Assembly: GCF_021352225.1 (NCBI RefSeq)
Contig: NZ_JAAUVI010000004.1
Span: forward strand, 367,688-431,687
Direction of reading: 5' to 3'
Length of the DNA stretch: 64,000 nucleotides
DNA from: Methylobacterium sp. C25
GTDB taxonomy: Bacteria; Pseudomonadota; Alphaproteobacteria; Rhizobiales; Beijerinckiaceae
Shown: piece by piece, positions 34,516 through 43,612 of the stretch
Numbering within the stretch: position 1 is the stretch's first letter
How the letters are laid out: every line of letters begins with the position of its first letter
Translations under genes and position numbers: made by a program
The notes under the pieces: model-generated
The model's input: the letters and a program-made list of their open reading frames with translations, nothing else
Told to the model about the DNA's origin: nothing
Database searches by the model: none

Positions 34516-36084
34516 TCACTGCAGCCGCTCGGCAATGTGGTCGGCGACCCGCAGCGCGTTGGCGATGATGGTGAGCGTCGGGTTCACCGCGCCGATCGAG
34601 GGGAAGAAGCTCGCGTCGGTGACGTAGAGGTTGTCGAGCTCGTGCGCCCGGCAATTCAGGTCGAGCACGCTGGAGCGCGGGTCGGTGCCGAAGCGGAGCG
34701 TCCCGGCCTGATGCGCGGTGCCTGAGAGCGGGATGTTCTTGCCGAGATACAGGGAGCGCTCGAACAGGTAGCTGTAAAGCCCACCGGGCTTCAGCAGTTC
34801 CTCCAGCTTGGCGCGCAAGCGCCCGTGCGCCTCGCGGTTGTTCTGTGCGATGTCGAGGATCACGCGCCCGTCCCGGTCGATCGAGACGCGGTTGTCGGGA
34901 TGCGGCAGGTCCTCGCTCTGGAGCCAGAAGTCGATCGAGTGTCGGGCCATCACCTCGAACGGGGCGTCCGGCAGGAAGCTCGTCCATTTCGGCAGCTCCT
35001 CGCCGCGGATCTGGTCCGGATGCGTCTTGGCGCACATCTGGATCAAACCCATGGGGTACTCCCAGTCCTTCGAGCCGAAGTAGAAATCCGAGACGGCGAG
35101 CGTCTTCTGGAAGACCGTCTCGTTGAGCTCCTTCGACAGGCCCATCAGCACGGACATGTTGTGGCGGATGTAGTTGCGCCCGACCTGGTCCGAGCCGTTG
35201 GCAAGCCCGTTCGGGTGGACGCTGTTGGCCGAGCGCAGGAGCAGCAAAGCAGAGGAAAGCGCCCCGCAGGCCACCACGACGATGTCGGCCGAGTAGCGCT
35301 CCTCGCGGCCCTCGCGAGTGACGCGCACGCCCGTCACCGTCTTTCCCGCCAGGTCGGTCTCGAGCCGCAAGACGCAGGCGTTGACGAGGAGCGTGACGGT
35401 GTCGTGCCGGGCGAGCGTCGGGTCGACTGTCATCACCTGGGCGTCGGCCTTGCCGTTCAAGAGGCAGGGAAAGCCGTCGAAGGCGTCACAGCGGATGCAG
35501 ACCGAGGTCGGCGTCGGCTTGCCGTTCCGCTCGTCGAGCTTGATCCCGAGCGGCAGGTGGAACGGGTGGAGCCCCTCCTTCGCCCAGTCGTCGGAGAGCT
35601 TCTGGATACGCGGCTCGTGGGAGACGGCGGGATGCTCGTAGCCGCCGCTCGACCACGGCTCCGTCGGGTCCTCCCCGCGGGTGCCGTGGACCGAAAACAA
35701 CGCCTCGGCCTGGGCGTAGTAGGGTTCGAACTCAGCGTAGGAGACCGGCCAGGCGGGCGAGACCCCGTCGACGTGGTGCAGTTCCTCGAAGTCGCGCTCG
35801 CGCAGGCGGAACAGCGCCGCGCCGTAGACCTTTGAGTTGCCGCCGACGTAGTAGTGCAGGCCAGGATGGAACTCGCGCCCGTCGCCGCCGTACCACGTCT
35901 CGGGCGCCTGATACGTGCCGTCGACGAAGACGGTCTTGGCGCTCCAGTTCGCCTGGCTGCGCGGCAGGTAGTCGCCGCGCTCCAGGAGCAGGATGCGTTT
36001 GCCGGTCGCGGCGAGCCGATGGGTCAGCGAGCCGCCGCCCGGGCCGGAGCCGATCACAATGACGTCGTAGTGATCCTGCGGCAT
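34516..36084 (-). CDS. GMC-family FAD oxidoreductase
   Basis: A 522-residue flavoenzyme. The Rossmann FAD motif DVIVIGSGPGGGSLTHRLAA is near the N-terminus, followed by LLLERGDYLPRSQANW; the GMC signature HYYVGGNSKVYGAALFRLRE is present. The C-terminal active-site region reads GTAHQAGTLRFGTDPRSSVL and NPTLTIIANALRVADHI, with the catalytic His. It lacks a heme motif or signal peptide. The ATG at 36084 is supported by the FAD motif; upstream in-frame residues are not conserved. The substrate is probably an alcohol or sugar. Confidence 0.87.
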   Translation of the reverse strand: MPQDHYDVIVIGSGPGGGSLTHRLAATGKRILLLERGDYLPRSQANWSAKTVFVDGTYQAPETWYGGDGREFHPGLHYYVGGNSKVYGAALFRLRERDFEELHHVDGVSPAWPVSYAEFEPYYAQAEALFSVHGTRGEDPTEPWSSGGYEHPAVSHEPRIQKLSDDWAKEGLHPFHLPLGIKLDERNGKPTPTSVCIRCDAFDGFPCLLNGKADAQVMTVDPTLARHDTVTLLVNACVLRLETDLAGKTVTGVRVTREGREERYSADIVVVACGALSSALLLLRSANSVHPNGLANGSDQVGRNYIRHNMSVLMGLSKELNETVFQKTLAVSDFYFGSKDWEYPMGLIQMCAKTHPDQIRGEELPKWTSFLPDAPFEVMARHSIDFWLQSEDLPHPDNRVSIDRDGRVILDIAQNNREAHGRLRAKLEELLKPGGLYSYLFERSLYLGKNIPLSGTAHQAGTLRFGTDPRSSVLDLNCRAHELDNLYVTDASFFPSIGAVNPTLTIIANALRVADHIAERLQ

Positions 36085-36311
36085 TGACCAGACTCGTCGG
36101 CGGTCGTTCGGAATGTCTCCGGCGACAAGCGACGTAGTCTGGATGCGTTCCAAGAAGATCGTTCTGCAATTTCGAACAGAGCGCTTCGTTAGGCCCGCCG
36201 GTGCGATGCGTTCGTGAACCCACGCTCGCAGCAAGCGAGGAACCGAAGCGCCTCTAGGCCGTTTGGCGGTCATACCATCCGAGACTACCGCTGCGATCGG
36301 CGCAGGCTCGG

Positions 36312-36391
36312 AAGGGGATGGAGCTCCCCGTCGACCGCCCCGATCCGGGGCTGATGGCTCCTACCGCGAGGGCGAGGTTCGCCCGTGGTAG
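36312..36391 (+). promoter_or_regulatory. Fluoride riboswitch (crcB motif) upstream of crcB
   Basis: The aptamer elements appear in order: GGGGATGGAGCTCCCC, then GACCGCC, then GGGGCTGATGGCTCCTACC. These match the fluoride riboswitch consensus. The 3' CTACC is followed by a downstream GGTAG, which can form a competing hairpin around an inner GGGCGA/TCGCCC stem. The crcB ribosome site is also in a hairpin (CCCTCT/AGAGGG at about 36427-36446), so control may be translational. No T-run follows. Confidence 0.9.
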
Positions 36392-36453
36392 GTGCATGCC
36401 CCCCTTCCACGGACATCTGACCGACCCCTCTTCAAGACAGAGAGGGTTTGTAC

Positions 36454-36846
36454 GTGGACTTTCTGATCGTGATGCTAGGCGCGGGTCTCGGAGGCGGTGC
36501 CCGCCATGGCTTCAACCTCGCCGTCGCGCGCATCCTGCCGGGCCTCGACTTTCCGTTGGCCACGCCCCTGATCAACGTGCTCGGGTCGTTCCTGATGGGG
36601 GTGATCGCGGAGGCTTTTGTCCTGCGCGGGGGAGACGGGCATCCCCTCAAACTCCTCATCACCACCGGCGTGCTCGGCGGCTTCACAACCTTCTCGACCT
36701 TCTCGCTGGACGCGATCAGCCTGTACGATCGCGGTGAGCTCGCGGCCGCCGCCTACTATCTTCTACTCTCGGTCGGGGGCGGCCTGGTCGGTCTGGTAGC
36801 CGGTCTCGCCCTGGCGCGTGCCGCACTTGGCGGAGGCGTGTCGTGA
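36454..36846 (+). CDS. crcB: Fluoride channel CrcB/Fluc
   Basis: A 130-residue four-helix membrane protein. Conserved CrcB features are present: PLINVLGSFLMGVIAEAFV with the pore Asn, and LGGFTTFSTFSLDAISLYDR with the TFSTFS Phe-box. Dual-topology Fluc dimers pass fluoride out of the cell. The GTG at 36454 is 7 bases from AGAGAGGG, better than the upstream TTG. The gene follows a fluoride riboswitch and overlaps the phosphoglycerate mutase gene by 4 bases, so fluoride induces both. Confidence 0.93.
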   Translation: MDFLIVMLGAGLGGGARHGFNLAVARILPGLDFPLATPLINVLGSFLMGVIAEAFVLRGGDGHPLKLLITTGVLGGFTTFSTFSLDAISLYDRGELAAAAYYLLLSVGGGLVGLVAGLALARAALGGGVS

Positions 36847-37463
36847 GCAACGAGCGCACCCTCATCCTCGTGCGTCACGGGCAGAGCACTGGGAACGCGG
36901 CGGGCGAATTCACCGGCACCCGCGACGTGCCTCTCACCATGCTCGGCCGCGAGCAGGCCCGCGCAGCCGGCCGACGCCTGCTGGAACGGGGCCTGCGACC
37001 CGACGCGATTTTCTGCTCGACCCGCTCGCGCACGCGAGCCAGCGCCGAGTTGATCCTCGAAGCGATCGGTCGCCCCGGGCAAGGCGTGGTTGAGGCCGCC
37101 GCACTCGACGAACGCGACTACGGTGCCTTGACCGGCCTCACTCATCATGCCGCCGAGGCACGCTGGGGTGCAGGTCAGGTCGCGATCTGGCGCCGTTCCT
37201 TCGCGACCGCCCCGCCCGAAGGCGAGAGCCTCCGGGACACGCTGGCGCGTGTGGCGCCGTATCACATCACGCGGATACAGCCTGCCGCGATGCGGGGCGT
37301 CGCGCTGGTCGTCGCGCATGGCAATTCCCTGCGCGCCCTGGTCGCAGCCATCGAGGGCATGACGCCGGACGCCATCGAGGCGATCGAGTTGCCGACCGGA
37401 TCGGTGCGCCTCTACCGGCTCGCCGCCGACACGACGATCGAAGCCTGCGAGACCCTTACCTGA
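36843..37463 (+). CDS. 2,3-bisphosphoglycerate-dependent phosphoglycerate mutase (copy 1)
   Basis: A 206-residue histidine-phosphatase-fold enzyme: LILVRHGQSTGNAAGEFTGT with the catalytic RHG, AALDERDYGALTGLTHHAAE with the acid Glu, WRRSFATAPPEGESLRDTLA, and VVAHGNSLRALVAAIEGMTP with the second His. These follow the dPGM (GpmA) pattern, not a general phosphatase. The GTG start overlaps crcB (GTGTCGTGA), so it is translated together with the fluoride channel. A mutase is one step before enolase, so it may help to keep substrate flowing when fluoride blocks enolase. Confidence 0.85.
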   Translation: MSNERTLILVRHGQSTGNAAGEFTGTRDVPLTMLGREQARAAGRRLLERGLRPDAIFCSTRSRTRASAELILEAIGRPGQGVVEAAALDERDYGALTGLTHHAAEARWGAGQVAIWRRSFATAPPEGESLRDTLARVAPYHITRIQPAAMRGVALVVAHGNSLRALVAAIEGMTPDAIEAIELPTGSVRLYRLAADTTIEACETLT

Positions 37464-37487
37464 ACCGAGACCTGTATGGAGCCCGCC

Positions 37488-37679
37488 ATGTCGCATCCCC
37501 CGCACCGCGATCCCGACCCCGAACTGGAGGACATCCGCGAACTCGGCCTGATTGAGCGCCAGCATCGCCAGGCGGCCCGTGCACTCGGAGTGTCGAGAGG
37601 CACGATGGGTGTGATCTGGCTGGTCCCGCTGGCGATCTTCGTCATAGTGCTGGTCGCCTTGTTTCTCTCGATGCGGTGA
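37488..37679 (+). CDS. Small single-helix membrane protein
   Basis: A 63-residue protein, with a hydrophilic N-terminus (HRDPDPELEDIRELGLIERQ) and a C-terminal membrane helix (VIWLVPLAIFVIVLVALFLS). It ends the crcB-mutase operon, 24 bases after the mutase stop. A protein of the same shape, with an acidic ELAEMDEL stretch and one C-terminal helix, lies at 43613-43792. No family is known to me; the ATG at 37488 is chosen over one at 37476. Confidence 0.6.
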   Translation: MSHPPHRDPDPELEDIRELGLIERQHRQAARALGVSRGTMGVIWLVPLAIFVIVLVALFLSMR

Positions 37680-38051
37680 AATGCAGGTTTAGTTTTACCA
37701 AATCGTCGGTCAGCTAATCATACTGCCACTGCGCCAGTCCGTACAATATTAATCTGAATATAATAGGATTATCGAGGCATTTTTTAAGGAGTAAAGATAG
37801 TTTTACTGCAACAAACAATTGACAATAGAACTTCCGTTCGTTGAATTCGAGTGTTGCACCAAGTTCTCGAAATCTAGCCGATGTTCGTTAATGCCTCACT
37901 GCAGTCCCAACAATCTGGTTTGGCCTGCTCGCCAGCTGTCCGGTCAAACCGGAAGCAACACCGGCGCTCGAGGAAACGGAAGCAAAAGCTGTCCGTGGTC
38001 TCGGGTGCGAGTTTTTGTCTAAACCGCAGCTTTCTCACCGTCTTATTGTCG
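37680..38051. other. Intergenic region, AT-rich at its left part
   Basis: About 370 bases without a supportable gene. The first 150 bases are AT-rich, with several A/T runs. The right end leads directly into the promoter of the second riboswitch operon. No intrinsic terminator was recognised for the crcB operon. Confidence 0.5.
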
Positions 38052-38079
38052 TTGACCCGTAATCCAGTTCTGCTAGAAG
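38052..38079 (+). promoter_or_regulatory. Putative sigma-70 promoter of the ppa-gpm-eno operon
   Basis: TTGACC, 16 bases, then TAGAAG. A start about 7 bases downstream would coincide with the first base of the riboswitch aptamer, which supports the assignment. Confidence 0.55.
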
Positions 38080-38085
38080 GCCAAC

Positions 38086-38156
38086 AGGGAATGGAGTCTC
38101 CCGAATAACCGCCCGTTGGGCTGATGACTCCTATCGCTTATCTTCGCGATAGGAGT
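38086..38156 (+). promoter_or_regulatory. Fluoride riboswitch upstream of ppa
   Basis: Aptamer elements in order: GGGAATGGAGTCTCCC, then AACCGCC, then GGGCTGATGACTCCTAT. The 3' strand is part of an 11-base perfect stem: ACTCCTATCGC at 38127-38137 pairs with GCGATAGGAGT at 38146-38156. This alternative hairpin would break the aptamer, giving a switch. No T-run follows, so the readout is probably not a simple intrinsic terminator. Confidence 0.9.
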
Positions 38157-38238
38157 GCGTGTTGAGATCCCACAAATCCGTCAGGCAAGCGCCTGCAATA
38201 GTCCTTTGCCCTACCGCCGCTACCGAGCAGGTGCTGCC

Positions 38239-38787
38239 ATGAATCTGGCGGCCATTCCTGCGGGCGACGCGGACCTCCTAGAGGTCAATGTGGTGATCGA
38301 GGTGCCATTCGGCGGCCCTCCGATCAAATATGAGATGGACAAGGCGTCCGGCGCCCTCTTCGTCGACCGCTTCCTCCACACCCCAATGTTCTATCCGGGG
38401 AACTACGGGTTCATCCCCAATACACTGTCCGAGGACGGCGATCCCTGTGATGTGCTGGTCGCGAGCAGCCACGCCGTCCAGCCGGGGGCAATCATGCAGG
38501 TGCGGCCGGTCGGCGTGCTCTTAATGGAGGACGAGCATGGTCCCGACGAGAAGATAATCGGCGTGCCGTCCACACGGCTTACGAGCCGTTACGATACCAT
38601 CCGCAGCCATACCGACCTGCCACCCATTACCCGGCAGCAGATCGAGCACTTCTTCAGCCACTATAAGGATCTTGAGGCCGCCAAGTGGGTGAAGGTAGCG
38701 GGTTGGGCCGGTGCAGCCACGGCGCGGAGGCTCGTGGCTGCCGCGCATGCCCGTCAGCTTCTGGCGGGTGCCGGAGAAGCCGCATGA
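38239..38787 (+). CDS. ppa: Inorganic pyrophosphatase, family I
   Basis: A 182-residue soluble pyrophosphatase. VNVVIEVPFGGPPIKYEMDK, ALFVDRFLHTPMFYPGNYGF and the signature EDGDPCDVLVAS with its three metal-binding Asp are intact. It hydrolyses PPi to phosphate and is strongly inhibited by fluoride in family I enzymes. The ATG at 38239 gives the canonical N-terminus; the frame upstream to 38155 is not conserved. Placed after a fluoride riboswitch, it replaces or boosts the enzyme when fluoride is high. Overlaps the next gene by 4 bases. Confidence 0.93.
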   Translation: MNLAAIPAGDADLLEVNVVIEVPFGGPPIKYEMDKASGALFVDRFLHTPMFYPGNYGFIPNTLSEDGDPCDVLVASSHAVQPGAIMQVRPVGVLLMEDEHGPDEKIIGVPSTRLTSRYDTIRSHTDLPPITRQQIEHFFSHYKDLEAAKWVKVAGWAGAATARRLVAAAHARQLLAGAGEAA

Positions 38788-39497
38788 GCCCAATCGCGCA
38801 TCGACAACTCGTCCTGGTGCGCCATGGCCAAAGCCGGACCAATCGCGAGAACCGGTTCACGGGTTGCCTGGATCCACCCTTGACTGGCCTCGGATGCGCC
38901 CAGGCCCAGGCGGCGGGTCGATGGCTTGCGACGCAGGGAACTCTCGTCACGGCGGCGTACGCGTCGCTGCTCTTACGGGCGGTCAGCAGCTGTGGGCGGA
39001 TCCTCGATGTCCTCGATCGTGGCGATCTGCGCATCCGGACCTGCGCCGGTCTGGTCGAGCGGGATTACGGCTCCCTCAACGGCCTTACTCGCGCCGAAGC
39101 AGAGGCGCGCTGGGGCGGCGGCTTGGTCCGGCAGTGGCGCCGATCCTATTCAGCAGTCCGACCAGGGGAAGAAAGCCTGCGGGACACCGCCGCTCGCGTC
39201 GTGCTGGCGTTCCTACGTGACATCCTGCCGGCGGTGATGGGCGGCCCTACGCTCGTTGTCGCCCATGGTAACTCGCTGCGCGCTCTCATGATGGCCCTGG
39301 ACGGTCTGACGCCGGAAGAGGTCGAGACCCTGGAAATGCCGCCGGGCGCCCTCCGTGTCTACGAGTTCGCGGACGACGGACGGATTTTAGATGCCAGCAG
39401 GATCATCATGCCTACCACAACGGTCGATCCCGCGCCTGACGACGTCCTTGGGGAGATGGTGGCCGAAGAAGCCGGCTGCCTGCGCTCCGCCTCCTGA
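38784..39497 (+). CDS. 2,3-bisphosphoglycerate-dependent phosphoglycerate mutase (copy 2)
   Basis: A 237-residue mutase with LVLVRHGQSRTNRENRFTGC, AGLVERDYGSLNGLTRAEAE, WRRSYSAVRPGEESLRDTAA and VVAHGNSLRALMMALDGLTP, so the RHG, Glu and second His are conserved. It is longer than the copy at 36843 by a C-terminal tail (TTTVDPAPDDVLGEMVAEEA). The start codon overlaps the ppa stop (ATGA). The order ppa-gpm-eno joins the two enzymes most sensitive to fluoride with the one between 3-phosphoglycerate and enolase. Confidence 0.88.
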   Translation: MSPIAHRQLVLVRHGQSRTNRENRFTGCLDPPLTGLGCAQAQAAGRWLATQGTLVTAAYASLLLRAVSSCGRILDVLDRGDLRIRTCAGLVERDYGSLNGLTRAEAEARWGGGLVRQWRRSYSAVRPGEESLRDTAARVVLAFLRDILPAVMGGPTLVVAHGNSLRALMMALDGLTPEEVETLEMPPGALRVYEFADDGRILDASRIIMPTTTVDPAPDDVLGEMVAEEAGCLRSAS

Positions 39498-39603
39498 TCT
39501 GATCTCAGCGGCGGCGATCCGGACCTGGAGCTGCCGCACGCCCTTCCCATTCATTCTGCCGGCAGCAGCCCTTGGGCCGCCATGCCCGAAGCAAGGATCG
39601 TTC

Positions 39604-40884
39604 ATGACCAGTGTTTCCCGTATTCAGCGCCTCGAGGCCTTGGAGATCATAGACAGTCGCGGCCACCCGACTCTCCAGGTCACTGTTAGCCTGTCAGACG
39701 GCACAACTGCGACCGCCGCCGTTCCATCGGGAGCGTCCACCGGTCTCCATGAGGCCGCCGAACTGCGAGACGGCGACCGGGCTCGCTACGGCGGACGAGG
39801 GGTCCGCAAGGCAGTCGCCTCTGTCGAAAAGGATATCGCCGCCACGCTCAAAGGGCGGGATGTCCACGATCAGGTTGGCATCGATGAGCACATGATCGCG
39901 CTCGACGGCACCGCGAACAAATCCCGTCTTGGCGCCAATAGCTTGCTCGGGACTTCCATGGCGGTCGCGCAAGCGGCGGCCGCAAGCGACGGCCGATCCC
40001 TCTACGCCCATCTCGGGGGCGAGGCGGCGACGTTGCTGCCGATGCCGTTCATGAACGTCCTGAACGGCGGAAAGCACGCCGACAGCTCCCTGGACTTCCA
40101 GGAGTTCATGCTGGTGCCCCTTGGAGCCCCGAGCTTCGCCGAGGCAATGCGCTACGGTGTGGAGGTGTACGCCGCGCTGCGCGAGCTCCTTCGCGCCCGA
40201 TCGCTGTCGACGGCGGTGGGCGACGAAGGAGGCTTCGCTCCACGGCTCGAAAGCAATGAGGCCGCCTGCGCTATCATCGTGGCGGCGATCGAGCGGGCCG
40301 GTTACCATCCCGGTCGGGACGTCGCCATCGCCCTGGATCCGGCCGCTTCGTCCTTCGCAACAGCGGCCGGCTATGACCTAAGCCGCTCGGGTACGGGCAT
40401 TCTCGACCGGGAGGCCTTGTTGGCACTCTACGGCCGGTGGATCGACACATGGCCGATCGTGTCCATCGAGGACGGCTTCGCCGAGGACGATTGGACGGCC
40501 TTCCAGGCCCAGACTGCAGCGCATGGTGCCCGGCTGCAGATCGTCGGCGACGACCTCCTGGTGACCAATCCTACCTTCATCGAGCGAGCGATCGTTCAGC
40601 GGGCGGGTAACGCAGCGCTGATCAAGCCCAACCAGATCGGCACTGTCACCGAAACTGCCCGCTCCATCCGCCTCTGTCAGGAGGCCGGCTGGGGCACGAT
40701 GGTGTCGCATCGCTCGGGGGAAACCACGGATACCTTCATTGCCGACCTCGCCGTCGGGTTGGGATGCGGGCAGATCAAGTCCGGTGCACCCTGCCGAGGC
40801 GAGCGGTTGGCTAAGTACAACCGACTCCTTGCGATCGAGGCCGAGTTGGGGAGCCGGGCACGCTTCGCGAACCCGTTCGCCTGA
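39604..40884 (+). CDS. eno: Enolase (phosphopyruvate hydratase)
   Basis: A 426-residue enolase. It keeps VPSGASTGLHEAAELRDGD, the HADSSLDFQEFMLVP motif, GDEGGFAP, metal ligands in IALDPAASSF, SIEDGFAEDDW and VGDDLL, and the catalytic SHRSGETTDTFIADLA with QIKSGAPCRGERLAKYN. It converts 2-phosphoglycerate to phosphoenolpyruvate; fluoride with phosphate inhibits enolases. It differs from housekeeping enolases at positions such as DPAASSF for DCAASEF, so the copy is diverged and could be less fluoride-sensitive. It is 106 bases after gpm, still likely in the same operon. Confidence 0.93.
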   Translation: MTSVSRIQRLEALEIIDSRGHPTLQVTVSLSDGTTATAAVPSGASTGLHEAAELRDGDRARYGGRGVRKAVASVEKDIAATLKGRDVHDQVGIDEHMIALDGTANKSRLGANSLLGTSMAVAQAAAASDGRSLYAHLGGEAATLLPMPFMNVLNGGKHADSSLDFQEFMLVPLGAPSFAEAMRYGVEVYAALRELLRARSLSTAVGDEGGFAPRLESNEAACAIIVAAIERAGYHPGRDVAIALDPAASSFATAAGYDLSRSGTGILDREALLALYGRWIDTWPIVSIEDGFAEDDWTAFQAQTAAHGARLQIVGDDLLVTNPTFIERAIVQRAGNAALIKPNQIGTVTETARSIRLCQEAGWGTMVSHRSGETTDTFIADLAVGLGCGQIKSGAPCRGERLAKYNRLLAIEAELGSRARFANPFA

Positions 40885-40959
40885 GCGCAACCGCTTGTGC
40901 GCCGAGATCAGGGCGGCGGCCTTATTCCAGGCTTTGCGCATTCAGACCTTTCAGAAGAC

Positions 40960-41247
40960 CTAGAGGGCGCGAAAAGCAGTCCGGCCGAGATCTTCAATTT
41001 CGTCCGGGCTGAGGCGCAGGGCGTCCGTGCGCCCCGCCTCGACATGGAACGCTACCTGCGCAATCAGGTCCGGTCCTATGGTGGGTGTCTCGCGCGGTTC
41101 GATCCAGAAGCCGATGCCAGTCGGTTTGTGGGTGCCGTAAGGGGGAAAGCGATGCGTCACCGGCATCCCGTCCGCGCGCCTGAGCAGCTGTTTATCGCGG
41201 ATCGGATTGCAGCGGAATGGTCCGAAGAGGTGGTCCGAGATCGGCAT
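40960..41247 (-). CDS. Hypothetical protein downstream of the EamA gene
   Basis: A 95-residue soluble reading (MPISDHLFGPFRCNPIRDKQ ... RLSPDEIEDLGRTAFRAL) with a protein-like composition but no recognised family. It starts 16 bases after the EamA stop on the same strand, without a clear ribosome site, so it may be a weakly translated or remnant gene. I have no function for it. Confidence 0.35.
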   Translation of the reverse strand: MPISDHLFGPFRCNPIRDKQLLRRADGMPVTHRFPPYGTHKPTGIGFWIEPRETPTIGPDLIAQVAFHVEAGRTDALRLSPDEIEDLGRTAFRAL

Positions 41248-41263
41248 CTGGCGCGAGTGCCAG

Positions 41264-41701
41264 CTAGCCCTTGTAGGCCACCAGGACGGCGCCCGCCGCG
41301 ATCAGCGCAACGCCGAGCCAGTTGGGACCGGAAAGCCGCTCGCCGAGGAAGGCCACGCCGAACGCCGCGACCATTACCACGCTGAGCTTGTCGATCGGGG
41401 CGACGCGCGCCGCGTCCCCCAGCTTCAAGGCGCGGAAATAGCAGATCCAGGAACCTCCGGTAGCCAAGCCCGACAGCAGCAGGAACAGGTAGCTCTGCCC
41501 CGAGATCGACGAGAGCGACTGCCATTGGCTGGTGCCGACCAAGATAGCGCCCAGCGCGCACAGGATGACGATGGTCCGGATGAAGGTCGCCATGTCTGAA
41601 TTGACGTTCTCGACCCCGACCTTGGCGAAGATGGCCGTTAGCGCGGCAAATCCGGCCGACAGAGCGGCCCAGACCTGCCAAGAGGCGAACGCGTCCTTCA
41701 T
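41264..41701 (-). CDS. EamA-family half-size transporter
   Basis: A 145-residue membrane protein with one EamA unit of five helices ([58 protein letters not shown]). Full drug/metabolite exporters have two units, so this works as a dimer, like other 140-residue members. The ATG overlaps the ilvD stop (ATGA), so it is translated with ilvD; it may export a branched-chain metabolite or another solute, which is inference. Confidence 0.82.
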   Translation of the reverse strand: MKDAFASWQVWAALSAGFAALTAIFAKVGVENVNSDMATFIRTIVILCALGAILVGTSQWQSLSSISGQSYLFLLLSGLATGGSWICYFRALKLGDAARVAPIDKLSVVMVAAFGVAFLGERLSGPNWLGVALIAAGAVLVAYKG

Positions 41702-43536
41702 GCGTCGAGTAACTGACGCACTCCACCCTTTGCGGCACTGCTCGCGAGGAGCGCATAGGCCCGGAGTGCCGTGCTGACCTGCCGCTTGCGCGGCGCGGCG
41801 GGATGCCAGCCCCGTGCGTTCTGGGCGGAACGCCTCCGCTCGAGTTCGGCCGCATCCACGGCCAGATTGATGCGCCGGGCGGGGATGTCGATCTCGATTC
41901 GATCGCCGCTTTCCACGAGCCCGATCAGGCCGCCCTCGGCTGCTTCAGGGGAGACGTGTCCGATCGACAATCCCGAGGAGCCGCCCGAGAAGCGGCCATC
42001 CGTCACCAGAGCGCAGGCTTTGCCGAGGCCCTTCGATTTCAGGTAGCTCGTCGGGTAGAGCATCTCCTGCATGCCGGGGCCGCCGCGCGGACCCTCGTAG
42101 CGTATCAGCACGACCTCGCCAGCCGTGACCCGGCCGTTGAGGATGCCGTCGACGGCCGCGTCCTGGCTCTCGAAGACATGCGCCGTGCCCGTGAAGGTGA
42201 GGATCGAGGCGTCGACGCCCGCCGTCTTCACGATGCAGCCGTCCTCTGCGAGATTGCCGTAGAGAACGGCGAGACCGCCATCCTGCGAATAGGCATGTGC
42301 GGCCTCGCGGATCACGCCGCTCTCCCGGTCGAGATCGAGCTCGTCCCAACGCGCGCTCTGACTGAAGGCCGTCTGGGTCGGCACGCCGCCGGGGGCGGCG
42401 CGATAGAATTGGTGCACGCTTTCGCTGCCGGTCTGGCGGACATCCCAGCGCTCGAGAGCCTGCGCGAGCGATTCCGCATGCACGCTACCAACGCCGGTAT
42501 CGAGAAGCCCTGCACGAGCAAGCTCGCCCAGGATGCCCATGATCCCGCCGGCGCGGTGCACGTCCTCCATGTGGACGTTCGCCACGGCCGGCGCGACCTT
42601 GCAGAGCACGGGCACGCGCCGTGACAGCCTATCGATGTCGGCCATCGTGAACGGCACCTCGGCCTCGTGCGCCGCCGCCAGGAGGTGGAGCACGGTGTTG
42701 GTCGAGCCGCCCATGGCGATGTCGAGGGTCATCGCGTTCTCGAAGGCGGCGAAGCTCGCGATGCCACGCGGCAGGACGCCGGCATCGTCCTGCTCGTAGT
42801 AGCGCCGCGCAAGGTCGACGATGAGGTGCCCGGCTTCCACGAAGAGCCGGCGGCGGTCGGCATGGGTCGCCAGCGTCGAGCCATTGCCCGGCAGCGAGAG
42901 ACCGAGTGCCTCCGTCAGGCAGTTCATCGAATTGGCCGTGAACATGCCGGAGCAGGAGCCGCAGGTCGGGCAGGCGGAGCGCTCGATCACTGCAACGTCC
43001 TCGTCGGAGACGCGATCGTCGGCGGCGGCGACCATGGCGTCGACGAGGTCGAACTTGCGGGTGATGCCGTGCATCACGACTTTGCCGGCCTCCATCGGGC
43101 CGCCGGAGACGAAGACCGCCGGGATGTTCAGGCGCAGGGCCGCCATCAGCATGCCGGGGGTGATCTTGTCGCAGTTCGAGATGCAGACCATGGCGTCGGC
43201 GCAGTGCGCGTTGACCATGTACTCGACGCTGTCGGCGATCAGCTCGCGGGACGGCAGGCTGTAGAGCATGCCGTCATGGCCCATGGCGATGCCGTCATCG
43301 ACGGCGATGGTGTTGAACTCCTTGGCGACACCGCCGGCCTGCTCGATCTCGCGGGCGACGAGCTGGCCGAGATCCTTCAGGTGGACGTGTCCCGGCACGA
43401 ATTGCGTGAAGGAGTTCACCACCGCGATGATCGGCTTGCCGAAATCCCCATCCTTCATGCCGGTCGCGCGCCAGAGGCCGCGGGCGCCGGCCATGTTGCG
43501 GCCATGGGTGGTGGTGCGGGAACGGTAAGCGGGCAT
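41698..43536 (-). CDS. ilvD: Dihydroxy-acid dehydratase
   Basis: A 612-residue Fe-S dehydratase of valine/isoleucine synthesis. Cluster Cys are in [19 protein letters not shown] and [19 protein letters not shown]; the N-terminus [20 protein letters not shown] and C-terminal [20 protein letters not shown] are typical of the 4Fe-4S IlvD type. The ATG at 43536 gives the canonical start. This is normally a core gene, so it may be an extra copy or mark a chromosomal location. It is coupled to the EamA gene downstream. Confidence 0.95.
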   Translation of the reverse strand: MPAYRSRTTTHGRNMAGARGLWRATGMKDGDFGKPIIAVVNSFTQFVPGHVHLKDLGQLVAREIEQAGGVAKEFNTIAVDDGIAMGHDGMLYSLPSRELIADSVEYMVNAHCADAMVCISNCDKITPGMLMAALRLNIPAVFVSGGPMEAGKVVMHGITRKFDLVDAMVAAADDRVSDEDVAVIERSACPTCGSCSGMFTANSMNCLTEALGLSLPGNGSTLATHADRRRLFVEAGHLIVDLARRYYEQDDAGVLPRGIASFAAFENAMTLDIAMGGSTNTVLHLLAAAHEAEVPFTMADIDRLSRRVPVLCKVAPAVANVHMEDVHRAGGIMGILGELARAGLLDTGVGSVHAESLAQALERWDVRQTGSESVHQFYRAAPGGVPTQTAFSQSARWDELDLDRESGVIREAAHAYSQDGGLAVLYGNLAEDGCIVKTAGVDASILTFTGTAHVFESQDAAVDGILNGRVTAGEVVLIRYEGPRGGPGMQEMLYPTSYLKSKGLGKACALVTDGRFSGGSSGLSIGHVSPEAAEGGLIGLVESGDRIEIDIPARRINLAVDAAELERRRSAQNARGWHPAAPRKRQVSTALRAYALLASSAAKGGVRQLLDA

Positions 43537-43612
43537 CGGAAAGATCACTTAGGGGGCGCTACAGCGGTGAGACCGCGAGCAAGCACCACGACAGGGCATC
43601 GAAAAGGTGGAC

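Noticed and set aside
36318..36737. 139-residue plus-strand reading over the crcB riboswitch
   Set aside because: Covers a structured RNA and the shadow of crcB; no conserved features.
38155..38238. N-terminal extension of the pyrophosphatase from a GTG
   Set aside because: The GTG is inside the riboswitch hairpin and the added residues are unlike any pyrophosphatase; the ATG at 38239 gives the canonical start.
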